Assembly: GCF_001870225.1 (NCBI RefSeq)
Contig: NZ_CP017675.1
Location: 1,173,756-1,237,755, forward strand
Reading direction: 5' to 3'
Origin: Gloeomargarita lithophora Alchichica-D10
GTDB lineage: Bacteria; Cyanobacteriota; Cyanobacteriia; Gloeomargaritales; Gloeomargaritaceae
Length of the DNA: 64,000 nucleotides
Position 1 is the first letter of the stretch. Every line of letters begins with the position of its first letter. A program made the position numbers and the translations under genes. Below, one piece after another: positions 11,721 to 20,328 of this stretch. The notes below the pieces were generated by a model. It saw only the letters and a program-made list of their open reading frames with translations. It did no database searches and had not been told where the DNA came from.

Positions 11721-12875
11721 ATGATGTCCTTCCGTTCTACCGCCTACCGTTTGGGTGGTTATATTGCCGCCCGCAAGCCGGTCGAGGCGAAAAAACACCA
11801 GATTGGTGCCTACCAGCAGGCGCAGTTGCCGCCCAAGGTGGATTTGCGCCCTTGGATGACGACGGTGGAATCCCAGGTGGGGAATAGTTGCGTTGCCAAT
11901 GCGTTTGTGGGTGCCTACGAGTATTTGGCGAAGCAAGCTTTGGGGGATGCGGGGGATGTCAGCCGGTTGTTTGTGTATTACAATGCCCGTTGCCAGGATG
12001 GGGATGACATCGCTGACCGGGGGACGCAGATGATTTCAGCGATTCAAGCCCTGGTTGAGTATGGAGCCTGCACTGAAAGCACCTGGCCGAATGATGAGAC
12101 ATTACTTTGTGATGAACCCCACGGGGATGCCTACACCGAAGCGGAGCGGTTCAAAATTGTGGAGGCGGAGCAAATCGAAACGGATTTAGACCACTGGCGC
12201 CACACCTTGGCGGAGGGTTATCCGATTGCCTTTGCCCTAAATACCTTTGAATCCTTTGATGAGGCCACCCGCAATCGGGGGCGCATTCCCCTACCCAAAG
12301 CCTCGGATAATGTGCGAGAAACCCACGGTTGGCACGCCATGTTGTGCGTGGGATATTCGGACAAAGACCAGATGTTTATTGTGCGAAATTCCTGGGGTGC
12401 GGAGTGGGGGGATCAGGGGTATTGTTATCTTCCCTATAAGTATGTGATTCATCCTGAGTTTAACGGCCATGATTCCTGGATTATCAAATCGGTTACTGAC
12501 CTGGAGTTTAGCCCGGACAATTGGGGGGATGATGAATCTTTTTTTGCGGACGATGATGAATTGTTGCTGTTTGATTTTTATATCGTCACGGACGAGCCGG
12601 AGGAATTTATCGAAGATTTAGACGGACTATGTGGTGATTATGCCGATGAGGATGATGAAAGTTATTATTTTGACTACGAGTATGAGGAAAACGAAGAAGG
12701 GGAAGGTTATGTGCTAACCATTAGCAATTTTTCCCTGACGATTTATGAACCGGATGAATTTTTGGAAGAATTAGACGAACTATGCGAAGAATATGCCCTG
12801 GATGGGGATTATGATTACACCATTGATGGGGAGGAAGAGGAGGAAGAAGAAGACGAAGAAGCAGAGGAAGCGTGA
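11721..12875 (+). CDS. Papain-like cysteine protease with repeated acidic tail
   Basis: Residues 35-260 form a C1-type peptidase domain. The nucleophile Cys57 lies in NSCVANAF, the catalytic His205 in THGWHAMLCVGY and the Asn223 in VRNSWGAEWG. The nearest Gln (Q52) is five rather than six residues before the Cys, so the oxyanion hole is slightly unusual. No signal peptide or clear propeptide is seen, suggesting a cytoplasmic enzyme. Residues 262-384 are extremely rich in Asp and Glu. They contain two related units (about 283-320 and 332-369) sharing the pattern EPxEF, E-x-LD-x-LC and a trailing Tyr/Asp-rich part, and end in a run of Glu. Such a tail could bind divalent cations or a basic partner, which is inference. 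Start chosen at ATG 11721, with AGGAA upstream; an adjacent in-frame ATG at 11724 is equally possible. Confidence 0.8.
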   Translation: MMSFRSTAYRLGGYIAARKPVEAKKHQIGAYQQAQLPPKVDLRPWMTTVESQVGNSCVANAFVGAYEYLAKQALGDAGDVSRLFVYYNARCQDGDDIADRGTQMISAIQALVEYGACTESTWPNDETLLCDEPHGDAYTEAERFKIVEAEQIETDLDHWRHTLAEGYPIAFALNTFESFDEATRNRGRIPLPKASDNVRETHGWHAMLCVGYSDKDQMFIVRNSWGAEWGDQGYCYLPYKYVIHPEFNGHDSWIIKSVTDLEFSPDNWGDDESFFADDDELLLFDFYIVTDEPEEFIEDLDGLCGDYADEDDESYYFDYEYEENEEGEGYVLTISNFSLTIYEPDEFLEELDELCEEYALDGDYDYTIDGEEEEEEEDEEAEEA

Positions 12876-12934
12876 CCTTCGGGAACCGGTATTCTCGCCT
12901 CTGCAAATTGTGATCAGCCGTTAGCCTTGAGTAT

Positions 12935-13029
12935 TTGCACCACCAGAAAGTTGTCTCGCTGGAATGCCCATATTATTGAGAACCAGTTCCGGGGGTTGTG
13001 CCCCTGCGACCTATTTTTAGAGGTGTTAT
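12935..13029 (+). repeat. Degenerate copy of MITE family A
   Basis: CACCACCAGAAAGTTGTCTCGCTGG, read in two parts, and the following ATGCCCATATT, GAGAACC, CCCCTGCGACC and TAGAGGTG elements run in the same order as in the copy at 22735-22854. The left end is lost and no target duplication is visible. It lies 80 bp before the DUF2227 gene. Confidence 0.6.
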
Positions 13030-13111
13030 AACGTCTGCTGACCACTTAGGTGAAATTATCATACAATTACACTGTACGCATAATTGCCCAACAAAATTAC
13101 CCGATAAAAGC

Positions 13112-13603
13112 ATGGCAAGTGGTGCGGTGCATGACCGGTTAATTCTCTGGACTAGCCCGGTGGTGGCTGGGGTCACCTGGCAGGTCACGGGTGGGGGACA
13201 TTTGCCTCTGCTGGTGACGGGGGGTTATGTATTTAGCGGGTTGATGTTTAGTGGGGATTTGGATATTCCTTCTCGCCAGTGGCAGCGGTGGGGGCTGTGT
13301 AAAGTTTTTTGGATTCCCTACCAAAAATGCCTGAAACATCGCTCTATCTGGTCGCATGGGCTGATTGTGGGTACCCTGGGGCGTTTGATTTATGTAGGTT
13401 TAGGATTGGGAATCCTATTGGCGGTGGGTCTAGGGATCAGTGTCTGGCGGGGTGAACCTTGGCCGGTGGAGCTGTGGGTGCGCCAGTATGTCACGCTTTA
13501 CAAAACCGAATTATTTGCCGTGGTGGTGGGGTTAGAGCTAGGGGCGTGGAACCATTCTGTGAGTGACTGGGTGAGTTCTGCCCTGAAAAAATGGCGCACT
13601 TAA
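13112..13603 (+). CDS. DUF2227 putative metal-binding membrane protein
   Basis: The 163-residue product starts MASGAVHDRLILWTSPVV and contains SGDLDIPSRQWQRWG and HRSIWSHGLIVGTLGRL. The conserved His and Asp residues in these stretches are the basis of the metal-binding annotation of this cyanobacterial family. Two to three membrane helices are likely (about 12-30, 35-50 and 95-120). I chose ATG 13112 over an upstream ATG at 12998, because the extra 38 residues derive partly from a MITE remnant and do not look like the family. The stop codon lies within a 16-bp tandem duplication. Confidence 0.75.
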   Translation: MASGAVHDRLILWTSPVVAGVTWQVTGGGHLPLLVTGGYVFSGLMFSGDLDIPSRQWQRWGLCKVFWIPYQKCLKHRSIWSHGLIVGTLGRLIYVGLGLGILLAVGLGISVWRGEPWPVELWVRQYVTLYKTELFAVVVGLELGAWNHSVSDWVSSALKKWRT

Positions 13604-13620
13604 AAAATGGCGCACTTAAA
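13586..13620 (+). repeat. 16-bp tandem duplication over a stop codon
   Basis: AAAAAATGGCGCACTT occurs twice in direct succession (13586-13601 and 13602-13617). The first copy together with the start of the second supplies the last codons and TAA stop of the DUF2227 gene. It looks like a recent slippage event without effect on the protein. Confidence 0.8.
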
Positions 13621-13703
13621 CCGGGGAACTCCCAGTCAAGTCCATCCATCTTAGAATGGTAAATAGGCTGGTTTGTTCCATGCACACTTTTGGGAGTTTC
13701 TGA

Positions 13704-14096
13704 ATGAAAAACATTTTTTGGGCGGTGGGTTTGGGGTTGGCGGCCATAGGGACACCGGCATTGGCAAATCCCTACCAGTATGCCCAACCTTGGGTACAGC
13801 CTGGGCAACAACAACTGATCTATCCCTACGGTTCCTTTCAGTACTACCCGTCGGGGCCGGTATATCGGGGCGGCAATGTCTATGTGGCTCCCCTGCAATC
13901 CCAGTCGGTGTATGGCACGGTGGCTCCCTACTCGGTGACCACCTATCCCTATGTGAATTACAATTCCAAGGCGGGTTTTTCCTACGGGTTTACCACCTTT
14001 CCGGGGGGAGCGGCTCCCACGGTGGGGGGCTATATTACGCCGGTGTATGGTCCCGGCTGGGTGATTTATCCCAATGCGCCCCGGTACGGGTACTAG
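13704..14096 (+). CDS. Tyr/Pro/Gly-rich secreted protein, unknown function
   Basis: A protein of 130 residues with a clear signal peptide (MKNIFWAVGLGLAAIGTPALA, cleavage after ALA near residue 21). The mature part is rich in Tyr, Pro, Gly and Val, with motifs such as YPYG, YYPSGPVYRGG, VYVAP and TYPYVNYN, and ends GPGWVIYPNAPRYGY. There are no cysteines. It looks like a low-complexity secreted or surface protein; I recognise no named family. A TAGAAT box at about 13652 and a GGGAG Shine-Dalgarno-like sequence before ATG 13704 support expression as its own unit. Confidence 0.65.
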   Translation: MKNIFWAVGLGLAAIGTPALANPYQYAQPWVQPGQQQLIYPYGSFQYYPSGPVYRGGNVYVAPLQSQSVYGTVAPYSVTTYPYVNYNSKAGFSYGFTTFPGGAAPTVGGYITPVYGPGWVIYPNAPRYGY

Positions 14097-14161
14097 GCGG
14101 GTTGTGGGGGTCGTTTTGCGCTAGGATGCCCTTGATAAGCTCTTAAGTGCCTCTAACCCCG

Positions 14162-15277
14162 ATGCGGATTGCCCTGTTTACGGAAACGTTTTTGCCCAAA
14201 ATTGATGGGATTGTCACCCGGTTGAGCCACACGATCCGCTGGTTGGGGCAGATGGGCGATGAGGTGTTGGTGTTTGCCCCGGCGGGTGCCCCGGCGGAAT
14301 ACTGCGGTGCCAAGGTGGTGGGGGTGACGGGGATGCCGTTGCCCATGTACCCGGAGCTAAAATTGGCCTGGCCGCACTGGGGAATTGGCCAAAAACTGCG
14401 GGAGTTTCAACCCCATGTGGTGCATGTGGTGAATCCGGCGGTGTTGGGGGTGGGGGGGGTGCTGTTTAGTAAATGGTACAAACTGCCCCTGGTGGCCTCG
14501 TACCATACCCATTTACCTCGTTATTTACAGCATTACGGGTTGGGGGCATTGGAGGGGCTGTTGTGGGCACTTCTGCGGGCGGGGCACAACCAAGCCCAGT
14601 TGAATCTTTGTACTTCAACTGCGATGATCCAAGAATTACATAGTAATGGCATTGAGCGCTTAGCCCTGTGGCAAAGGGGGGTGGATACGGAGTTGTTTCA
14701 TCCGGGGCAGTACCAGCCGGAAACCCGTTCGCATTTGACCCAGGGGCATCCCGAAGCCCCCTTATTTCTCTACGTGGGGCGGTTGTCGGCAGAAAAAGAA
14801 ATTGAACGGTTAAGACCCCTGCTAACGGTCATACCATCGGCACACCTAGCCCTGGTGGGGGATGGTCCCCATCGGGAGCAATTACAGCAGTATTTTAGCG
14901 GTACGAATACCCATTTTATTGGCTATTTGCAGGGGGCGGCCTTGGCGCAGGCGTTTGCGGTGGCGGATGTGTTTGTGTTTCCTTCCTGCACAGAAACCCT
15001 GGGTTTGGTGCTGTTGGAGGCGATGGCGACGGGTTGCCCGGTGGTGGCGGCGCGCCGGGGGGGAATCACGGATGTGGTGCAGGACGGGGTGCATGGGTTT
15101 CTTTACGAGCCGGAGCGGGAAATGGGCTTGGTGGAGGCGGTACAGCAGGTTTTAGCCTCTCCGACCCAACGGCACCGGCTCCAGGTATCGGCGCGCCAGG
15201 AAGCGGAACGGTGGGGGTGGGATCGGGCGACGGCGCAACTCCGCCAGTATTACCGGCAGGTGGCGGCACCGTGTTGA
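14162..15277 (+). CDS. sqdX: Sulfoquinovosyldiacylglycerol synthase (glycosyltransferase family 4)
   Basis: SqdX transfers sulfoquinovose from UDP-sulfoquinovose to diacylglycerol, the final step of sulfolipid synthesis for the thylakoid membrane. The protein of 371 residues begins MRIALFTETFLPKIDGIVTR and includes VASYHTHLPRYLQHYG, LWQRGVDTELFHP, a YVGRLSAEKEI strand and the donor-site segment FPSCTETLGLVLLEAMATG with the conserved E-x7-E pattern. All match cyanobacterial SqdX as I remember it. I chose ATG 14162; a GTG at 14147 is also in frame. sqdB is not in the window. The next gene overlaps its 3' end by seven bases. Confidence 0.9.
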   Translation: MRIALFTETFLPKIDGIVTRLSHTIRWLGQMGDEVLVFAPAGAPAEYCGAKVVGVTGMPLPMYPELKLAWPHWGIGQKLREFQPHVVHVVNPAVLGVGGVLFSKWYKLPLVASYHTHLPRYLQHYGLGALEGLLWALLRAGHNQAQLNLCTSTAMIQELHSNGIERLALWQRGVDTELFHPGQYQPETRSHLTQGHPEAPLFLYVGRLSAEKEIERLRPLLTVIPSAHLALVGDGPHREQLQQYFSGTNTHFIGYLQGAALAQAFAVADVFVFPSCTETLGLVLLEAMATGCPVVAARRGGITDVVQDGVHGFLYEPEREMGLVEAVQQVLASPTQRHRLQVSARQEAERWGWDRATAQLRQYYRQVAAPC

Positions 15278-15924
15278 CCCTGGAGGAGCGTTTGCAGGGC
15301 GGTTTGTTGGGGGCGGTGCTGGGGGAACGGTGGGGGGAACAGCCCTGGCCTCGGTGGGTTTGGCAACCGCAAACTCCCGGTGTTTGGGGGCAATGGTTGT
15401 ACCAGGGGTGTGCCTATTGGGTGGGACGGTCATCCCCGGTGCCCAGAGCCGGTACGGTGGCGGAAGCCTTGGTGCTGGTCTTGCCCGGTTTGGTGCTGGA
15501 TTATCCCCGGATGGAACAGGTGCCAGCGGTGGTGGCGACGGCGGCATTGCCCCCGGTGGTGGGGGATTGGGCAATGGTGCTGGGGTTGGCACTCCAGGGT
15601 CAGGTGGGGGAACCCTTGGCGGACGCGGAAACCTGGCCGGAGTTGGCGGATTCGGTGGTGGATTTTCAGCAGGGAGCGGATGACCCGCTGACGACTTTAA
15701 CCGGGGGGGTACGGCGGGGACGGTCGCCGTTGACTTTATTTTTGACGGGCTTTCTGTTGGGTGCCTATGGGGGGGTCAGAAGTTTGCCAGCGGCGGCGGT
15801 GGTGTCTTTACTTAACGATAGGGCTTGGCGTACCTTGGGGACGGCATTATGCGCCCGCTGGGCAGGGGTGGCAGCCGGACAAGCTCCCTGGGCGGTGACA
15901 GCGGTGGGTTTGGGTTCCCGGTGA
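15271..15924 (+). CDS. ADP-ribosylglycohydrolase-like protein, tentative
   Basis: Read from GTG 15271 the product has 217 residues and begins VLTLEERLQGGLLGAVLGERWG, which resembles the opening helix of ADP-ribosylglycohydrolase-fold proteins (RxxGxLxGxxxGDxxG). The Asp and later metal-binding Asp pairs of active enzymes are not evident, so it may be a non-catalytic relative. The rest is Ala, Leu and Gly-rich with helices. The long upstream in-frame extension would lie inside sqdX and is very Gly-rich, so I reject it. The seven-base overlap with sqdX suggests translational coupling. Function unknown. Confidence 0.55.
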   Translation: MLTLEERLQGGLLGAVLGERWGEQPWPRWVWQPQTPGVWGQWLYQGCAYWVGRSSPVPRAGTVAEALVLVLPGLVLDYPRMEQVPAVVATAALPPVVGDWAMVLGLALQGQVGEPLADAETWPELADSVVDFQQGADDPLTTLTGGVRRGRSPLTLFLTGFLLGAYGGVRSLPAAAVVSLLNDRAWRTLGTALCARWAGVAAGQAPWAVTAVGLGSR

Positions 15925-16045
15925 ACGGTTTTTCCCCACCAGTTCATCTTAAATAAGGCGAAACCGTAGGCTACCATAGGACAATAAGCTCACCCGCTGG
16001 AGCATCACGGTTCGTACTTGGCTGGTATTTTAAGGAGTCAAACTG

Positions 16046-17956
16046 GTGCATCTGAGTGAAATTACCCATCCGAATCAACTGCATGGCCTGTCAGTGGCCG
16101 AATTGGAAGCCATCGCTCGCCAGATTCGCGAAAAACATCTGCAAACCGTGGCCGCCACGGGGGGGCATTTGGGGCCGGGGTTGGGGGTGGTGGAACTCAC
16201 CCTGGGGCTGTATCAAACCTTAGATTTAGACCGGGATAAGGTGGTCTGGGACGTGGGGCACCAAGCCTATCCCCACAAGATTATTACGGGGCGGTATCAG
16301 CGGTTTAGTACTCTGCGCCAAAAAAATGGCATCGCCGGTTATTTGAAACGCTGTGAGAGCCGGTTTGACCATTTTGGGGCGGGTCATGCGTCCACCAGTA
16401 TTTCGGCGGGATTGGGGATGGCCATCGCCCGGGATTTGCGGGGGGAAGACTTTAAGGTGGTGGCAATTATCGGGGATGGTGCCCTCACGGGGGGGATGGC
16501 TTTGGAGGCGATTAACCATGCGGGGCATTTGCCGACAACCCGGTTGGTGGTGGTGTTGAATGATAATGAAATGTCCATCTCTCCCAATGTGGGGGCGATT
16601 CCCCGTTATTTGAATAAACTGCGTCTTAGCCCGCCGATGCAGTTTTTGACCGAGAGTTTGGAGGAGCAATTTAAGCATTTGCCCTTTGTGGATGAGGTGC
16701 TGGCGCACAACCTGAAAGAGGGGATGAAACGCCTGACGGTGCCCAAGGTGGGGGCGGTATTTGAGGAGTTGGGCTTTACCTATTTTGGGCCGGTGGATGG
16801 GCACAATATCGCCGAATTGATGGATACCTTTGGGCGGGCGCACCAGATTTGTGGGCCGGTGTTGGTGCATGTGGCGACCACCAAGGGCAAAGGTTACGAG
16901 GTGGCGGAGCAAGACCAGGTGGGGTATCACGCCCAGAATGCCTTTGATTTGGCGACGGGCAAACCCAAACCGGCGAGCAAACCCAAGCCGCCCGGCTATT
17001 CCAAGGTGTTTGGGCAGACCTTGGCTCGGTTGGCGCAGGATAACCCCAAAATTGTGGGCATCACGGCGGCGATGGCGACGGGGACGGGATTGGATATTTT
17101 CCAAAAACAATGCCCGGATCAGTATATTGACGTGGGGATTGCCGAACAGCACGCCGTGACGTTGGCCGCTGGCTTGGCCTGTGAGGGAATGCGCCCGGTG
17201 GCGGCGATTTATTCCACGTTTTTGCAACGGGGTTACGACCAGATTGTGCATGACGTGTGCATCCAAAAATTACCCGTGTTTTTCTGTTTAGACCGGGCGG
17301 GGATTGTCGGGGCGGACGGGCCGACCCACCAGGGGATGTATGACATTGCCTACCTGCGATGCCTGCCCCACATGGTACTCATGGCACCCAAGGATGAGGC
17401 GGAATTGCAACGGATGATCGTGACGGGGATTCAGTACACCGCTGGGCCGATTGCCATGCGTTATCCGCGGGGGAATGGCTACGGCGTACCCCTGATGGAG
17501 GAGGGTTGGGAACCCCTGCCCATTGGTAAGGGGGAACTCCTGCGCCACGGGGGGGATGTGCTGTTGGTAGCCTACGGGGCGATGGTGGTGCCGGCATTAC
17601 AAACGGCGGAATTGCTGAAAGAGCATGGGGTGGATGCCGCGGTGGTCAACGCCCGCTTTGCCAAGCCCCTGGATACGGAGTTGATTTTGCCCTTGGCACG
17701 GGAGATTGGTCGGGTGGTGACCCTGGAGGAGGGGTGCCTGCCGGGGGGCTTTGGCAGTGGGGTAGCAGAAGCCTTGCTGGATGCGGGGTTGACCGTCTCG
17801 CTTTTGCGGTTGGGGGTGCCGGATATGCTGGTGGATCACGCCAAACCGGAGGAATCCAAGGCGGATTTGGGACTCACGCCGCCCCAGATGGGCGAGCGGA
17901 TTCAGCAATTTTTGGGCGTTGCTGTGGCGGTACCGGCGGTCAATGTACCGGGGTAA
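16046..17956 (+). CDS. dxs: 1-Deoxy-D-xylulose-5-phosphate synthase
   Basis: DXS condenses pyruvate and glyceraldehyde 3-phosphate to give DXP, the entry step of the MEP isoprenoid pathway that feeds carotenoids, phytol and quinones. The 636-residue protein shows the thiamine diphosphate site ([20 protein letters not shown]), the catalytic Glu in [17 protein letters not shown], and [18 protein letters not shown] in the second domain. The start is GTG 16046 with AAGGAG nine bases upstream. The last 17 bases overlap the convergent ycf46 gene. Confidence 0.97.
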   Translation: MHLSEITHPNQLHGLSVAELEAIARQIREKHLQTVAATGGHLGPGLGVVELTLGLYQTLDLDRDKVVWDVGHQAYPHKIITGRYQRFSTLRQKNGIAGYLKRCESRFDHFGAGHASTSISAGLGMAIARDLRGEDFKVVAIIGDGALTGGMALEAINHAGHLPTTRLVVVLNDNEMSISPNVGAIPRYLNKLRLSPPMQFLTESLEEQFKHLPFVDEVLAHNLKEGMKRLTVPKVGAVFEELGFTYFGPVDGHNIAELMDTFGRAHQICGPVLVHVATTKGKGYEVAEQDQVGYHAQNAFDLATGKPKPASKPKPPGYSKVFGQTLARLAQDNPKIVGITAAMATGTGLDIFQKQCPDQYIDVGIAEQHAVTLAAGLACEGMRPVAAIYSTFLQRGYDQIVHDVCIQKLPVFFCLDRAGIVGADGPTHQGMYDIAYLRCLPHMVLMAPKDEAELQRMIVTGIQYTAGPIAMRYPRGNGYGVPLMEEGWEPLPIGKGELLRHGGDVLLVAYGAMVVPALQTAELLKEHGVDAAVVNARFAKPLDTELILPLAREIGRVVTLEEGCLPGGFGSGVAEALLDAGLTVSLLRLGVPDMLVDHAKPEESKADLGLTPPQMGERIQQFLGVAVAVPAVNVPG

Positions 17957-19439
17957 AGCGTCCCTGGGCAAACCGGCGCAGGTGGGTAATTTCTTCCCGG
18001 CGGCTGACGGACAGGGGAATAGTTTGTTGGAGTTCTGCCAACAATAGGGCGGTATCCAGGGGTTTTTGTAGATACAATGCCCGGTATAGCCCCGCCACCA
18101 CCACCTGTTCGATTTCCGCCCCGCTAAAGCCCTCGCTGGCGTTCACCAAGGCGGGTAAATCCAACTGCGCTGGGTCTTGTTTGCGATGGTGCAGGTGAAT
18201 CTGCCAAATCCGCTCCCGCTCCGCCTCGTCGGGTAAATCCACAAAGAAAATCTCATCAAAGCGTCCCTTCCGCAACAGCTCCGGGGGCAAAGGGGTGAGG
18301 TCATTGGCGGTCGCCACGATAAACACCGGCTGGGTTTTTTCCTGCATCCAGGTGAGTAAGGTGCCCAAAAACCGCTGGCTGACCCCCGTATCCGTATCAT
18401 TGCCCCCGCCAACGGCTTTTTCCAATTCATCCACCCACAGCACCACCGGCGCCAGGGAACCCGCCAGCAATAATGCCCGCCGCAGGTTTTTTTCCGACTC
18501 CCCCACGTATTTGTCGTACAACCGCCCCACATCCAACTTCACCAGGGGCATCCCCCACTCCTGGGCAATCGCCTTGGCCGCCAGGGACTTGCCACAGCCC
18601 TGCACCCCCACCAACAAAATCCCCTTCGGCAGGGGCAGGTTCAAGGCTTTGGCCTCCGGGGTAAACCCCATCTGCGCCCGTTGCATCCACTGTTTCAGCC
18701 GTTGAAAGCCCCCCAATGCCGTCCGGGGTTCTGTCACCGGGTAATACTCCAGCAGTCCTTCGGCATGGATGGCCTGGGCTTTGCGCTCCAAAATCCGGGG
18801 AATATCGGCGGCACTCAAGGCACCATCCACCAAAATCGCATGGGCCAGCGCTTGGCGGGCTTGGTTGAGCGTCATCCCCTGCAAAGCCCGTAGTAATTCC
18901 TCCATTTGCCAGGGTTGCAAGTCAATTTTGACTGGCTGTTTATCCTTCAGGGAGGTCAGCACCGCCTTCACCATCTGGCGCAATTCCTGGGTATCCGCCC
19001 CCGGCAGGGTATAACGCACCGCATAATCCTGCAATTCCGCGGGTAGGGTCACCGTCGCCCCGGTGAGGACAATCGTGGAGCGGGTCTGGCTAAATTGTCG
19101 GGCTAATTCCCGCAGTTTCCGAGCCACCTGCGGCTCGCTCAGGTGGGGGACAAAATCCTGCAAACAAAAAATCGCCTCCACCGTATATTCCGCCATATTG
19201 CCCAAGGCCAGCAGGGGTTCCGTCGTCCCATGCAACGCTCGCCCCACCGCACAGGGCAGACGCACCAAGCCGCGGGTCACCGACCATTCAAATAGGGGCA
19301 AAGGAATCGTCGGGGCAAGGGTTTGTAATACCTGTTGCACCCGCTCCTCTTCCACCGTCTCCATGACAATAATCGGGTGAAACGAAAGAATCAGGGTGCG
19401 TAACTCCTCCACCGCCGCCGCCAAACCCATCCATCCCAC
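17940..19439 (-). CDS. ycf46: AAA+ ATPase Ycf46
   Basis: The protein of 499 residues has an N-terminal region of about 240 residues without named motifs, then a AAA+ module: Walker [30 protein letters not shown], Walker [12 protein letters not shown], the sensor stretch IVATANDL and the arginine-finger segment [12 protein letters not shown]. The length and the [18 protein letters not shown] text match Ycf46, conserved in cyanobacteria and red-algal plastids. A role in inorganic-carbon use has been reported for a Synechocystis member; nothing here tests that. Start is ATG 19439, [10 protein letters not shown]. Confidence 0.9.
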   Translation of the reverse strand: MGWMGLAAAVEELRTLILSFHPIIVMETVEEERVQQVLQTLAPTIPLPLFEWSVTRGLVRLPCAVGRALHGTTEPLLALGNMAEYTVEAIFCLQDFVPHLSEPQVARKLRELARQFSQTRSTIVLTGATVTLPAELQDYAVRYTLPGADTQELRQMVKAVLTSLKDKQPVKIDLQPWQMEELLRALQGMTLNQARQALAHAILVDGALSAADIPRILERKAQAIHAEGLLEYYPVTEPRTALGGFQRLKQWMQRAQMGFTPEAKALNLPLPKGILLVGVQGCGKSLAAKAIAQEWGMPLVKLDVGRLYDKYVGESEKNLRRALLLAGSLAPVVLWVDELEKAVGGGNDTDTGVSQRFLGTLLTWMQEKTQPVFIVATANDLTPLPPELLRKGRFDEIFFVDLPDEAERERIWQIHLHHRKQDPAQLDLPALVNASEGFSGAEIEQVVVAGLYRALYLQKPLDTALLLAELQQTIPLSVSRREEITHLRRFAQGRFTPVH

Positions 19440-19492
19440 CCAGAACCCAGTAGTTCTAGCTTATCGCCTCTTTCACCGGAGTAAAATTACCA

Positions 19493-19587
19493 TCATTTCA
19501 CCGGCAGAGAATTATCTCGCTGGAATACCAGTATTACCGAGAAACAATTACGGGCTACGCATCTGCGACCTATTTTTAGAGGTGTCC
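19493..19587 (+). repeat. Degenerate copy of MITE family A
   Basis: TTCACCGGCAGAGAATTATC, TCGCTGGAATACC, ATTACCGAGAA, CTGCGACC and the right end TAGAGGTGTCC occur in the order of the 22735-22854 copy. The left terminal repeat is missing and no target duplication is clear. It lies between the convergent-side ends of ycf46 and the TetR gene. Confidence 0.65.
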
Positions 19588-19615
19588 ATTTATCTGGTTT
19601 CTTTAGCTCCAGAAC

Positions 19616-20224
19616 CTAACTGGGTTTGATCCAAACAGCAATTGTTTCCAATAGGGTATTCATAAAGTAATCCCTGTCCATGGGCATCACCGCCTGTCCA
19701 TGCAGAGTATCTTGGAGTAGGTCAAAGAAAATAATGCTCCCCAAAAAACTGCGGGCGAGAATTTCCGTATCTAGATCCGCCAGTTCCGGTACCTGCTGGA
19801 ACGCCCCCCGCAGGGTTTGCATCATCGGCATACACAACCGCTGAACAAAAATTTTCGCCAATTCGGGAAACCGCCCGGATTCACCAATAATCAAACGAAT
19901 CAAATCCCGCAAATGTAAGGATTTTTCATCCTTGTACAAAATCGCCACCGCCACCGCCCGCAACAAACTGAGGACATCGGGATAACTCCCCACCAACACC
20001 TCCGCCATCTTCACCTCCGTAGCCATCCGTTCCACTAGGGCGGCAAACAACACCTCTTTGTACTGAAAATAGCTGTGGATCGTGGCCTTGGAAACCCCCG
20101 CCCCACTGGCAATCCGGTCTAAACTGGTGGCCGCATACCCCTGGGTGACAAATTCGGTCATGGCCGCATCCAAAATCGCATCCACCTTGGCCGCTCTGCG
20201 GGGCGATGGGGTCATCAAATTCAC
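19616..20224 (-). CDS. TetR family transcriptional regulator
   Basis: A 202-residue protein with an N-terminal TetR helix-turn-helix: AAKVDAILDAAMTEFVTQGY, then TSLDRIASGAGVSKATIHSYF and YKEVLFAALVERM. The remaining residues form the helical ligand-binding domain. The gene diverges from devB-devC-devA across 104 bp, the usual layout for a TetR repressor that controls an adjacent exporter and is relieved by the exported or a related compound. An imperfect palindrome in that gap is a candidate operator. The ligand is unknown. Confidence 0.9.
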   Translation of the reverse strand: MNLMTPSPRRAAKVDAILDAAMTEFVTQGYAATSLDRIASGAGVSKATIHSYFQYKEVLFAALVERMATEVKMAEVLVGSYPDVLSLLRAVAVAILYKDEKSLHLRDLIRLIIGESGRFPELAKIFVQRLCMPMMQTLRGAFQQVPELADLDTEILARSFLGSIIFFDLLQDTLHGQAVMPMDRDYFMNTLLETIAVWIKPS

Positions 20225-20236
20225 CTCGATTGTCCC

Positions 20237-20266
20237 TTGACAAACCTAGATTACCTTCTTTACTAT
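20237..20266 (+). promoter_or_regulatory. Predicted sigma70-type promoter of devB
   Basis: TTGACA (20237-20242) matches the -35 consensus exactly and TACTAT (20261-20266) is a good -10 box, with an 18-bp spacer. The start of transcription would be near 20273, about 55 bp before the devB start codon. Confidence 0.65.
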
Positions 20267-20273
20267 AGTTAAT

Positions 20274-20300
20274 AACTGAACTGAGTGGTTTAGTTTAGTT
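20274..20300. promoter_or_regulatory. Candidate TetR operator
   Basis: AACTGAACT (20274-20282) and AGTTTAGTT (20292-20300) are inverted repeats with one mismatch, separated by 9 bp. The flanking bases (TTAAT on the left, TTTAA on the right) partly extend the symmetry. The site covers the predicted transcription start of devB, where a bound repressor would block initiation. Confidence 0.5.
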
Positions 20301-20328
20301 TTAACGGTAGTAACGTGCGAGGGACGAT

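Noticed and set aside
13586-13620. CRISPR-like or regulatory repeat
   Set aside because: There are only two adjacent 16-bp units with no spacers; simple slippage explains them.
15034-15270. Gly/Pro-rich N-terminal extension of the ADP-ribosylglycohydrolase-like frame
   Set aside because: It lies entirely inside sqdX in another frame and has the composition of a shadow frame; GTG 15271 is the sensible start.
16226-17266. Long minus-strand frame of 346 codons opposite dxs
   Set aside because: It is His/Arg/Pro-rich, has no family pattern and mirrors the codon structure of dxs, which is certain.
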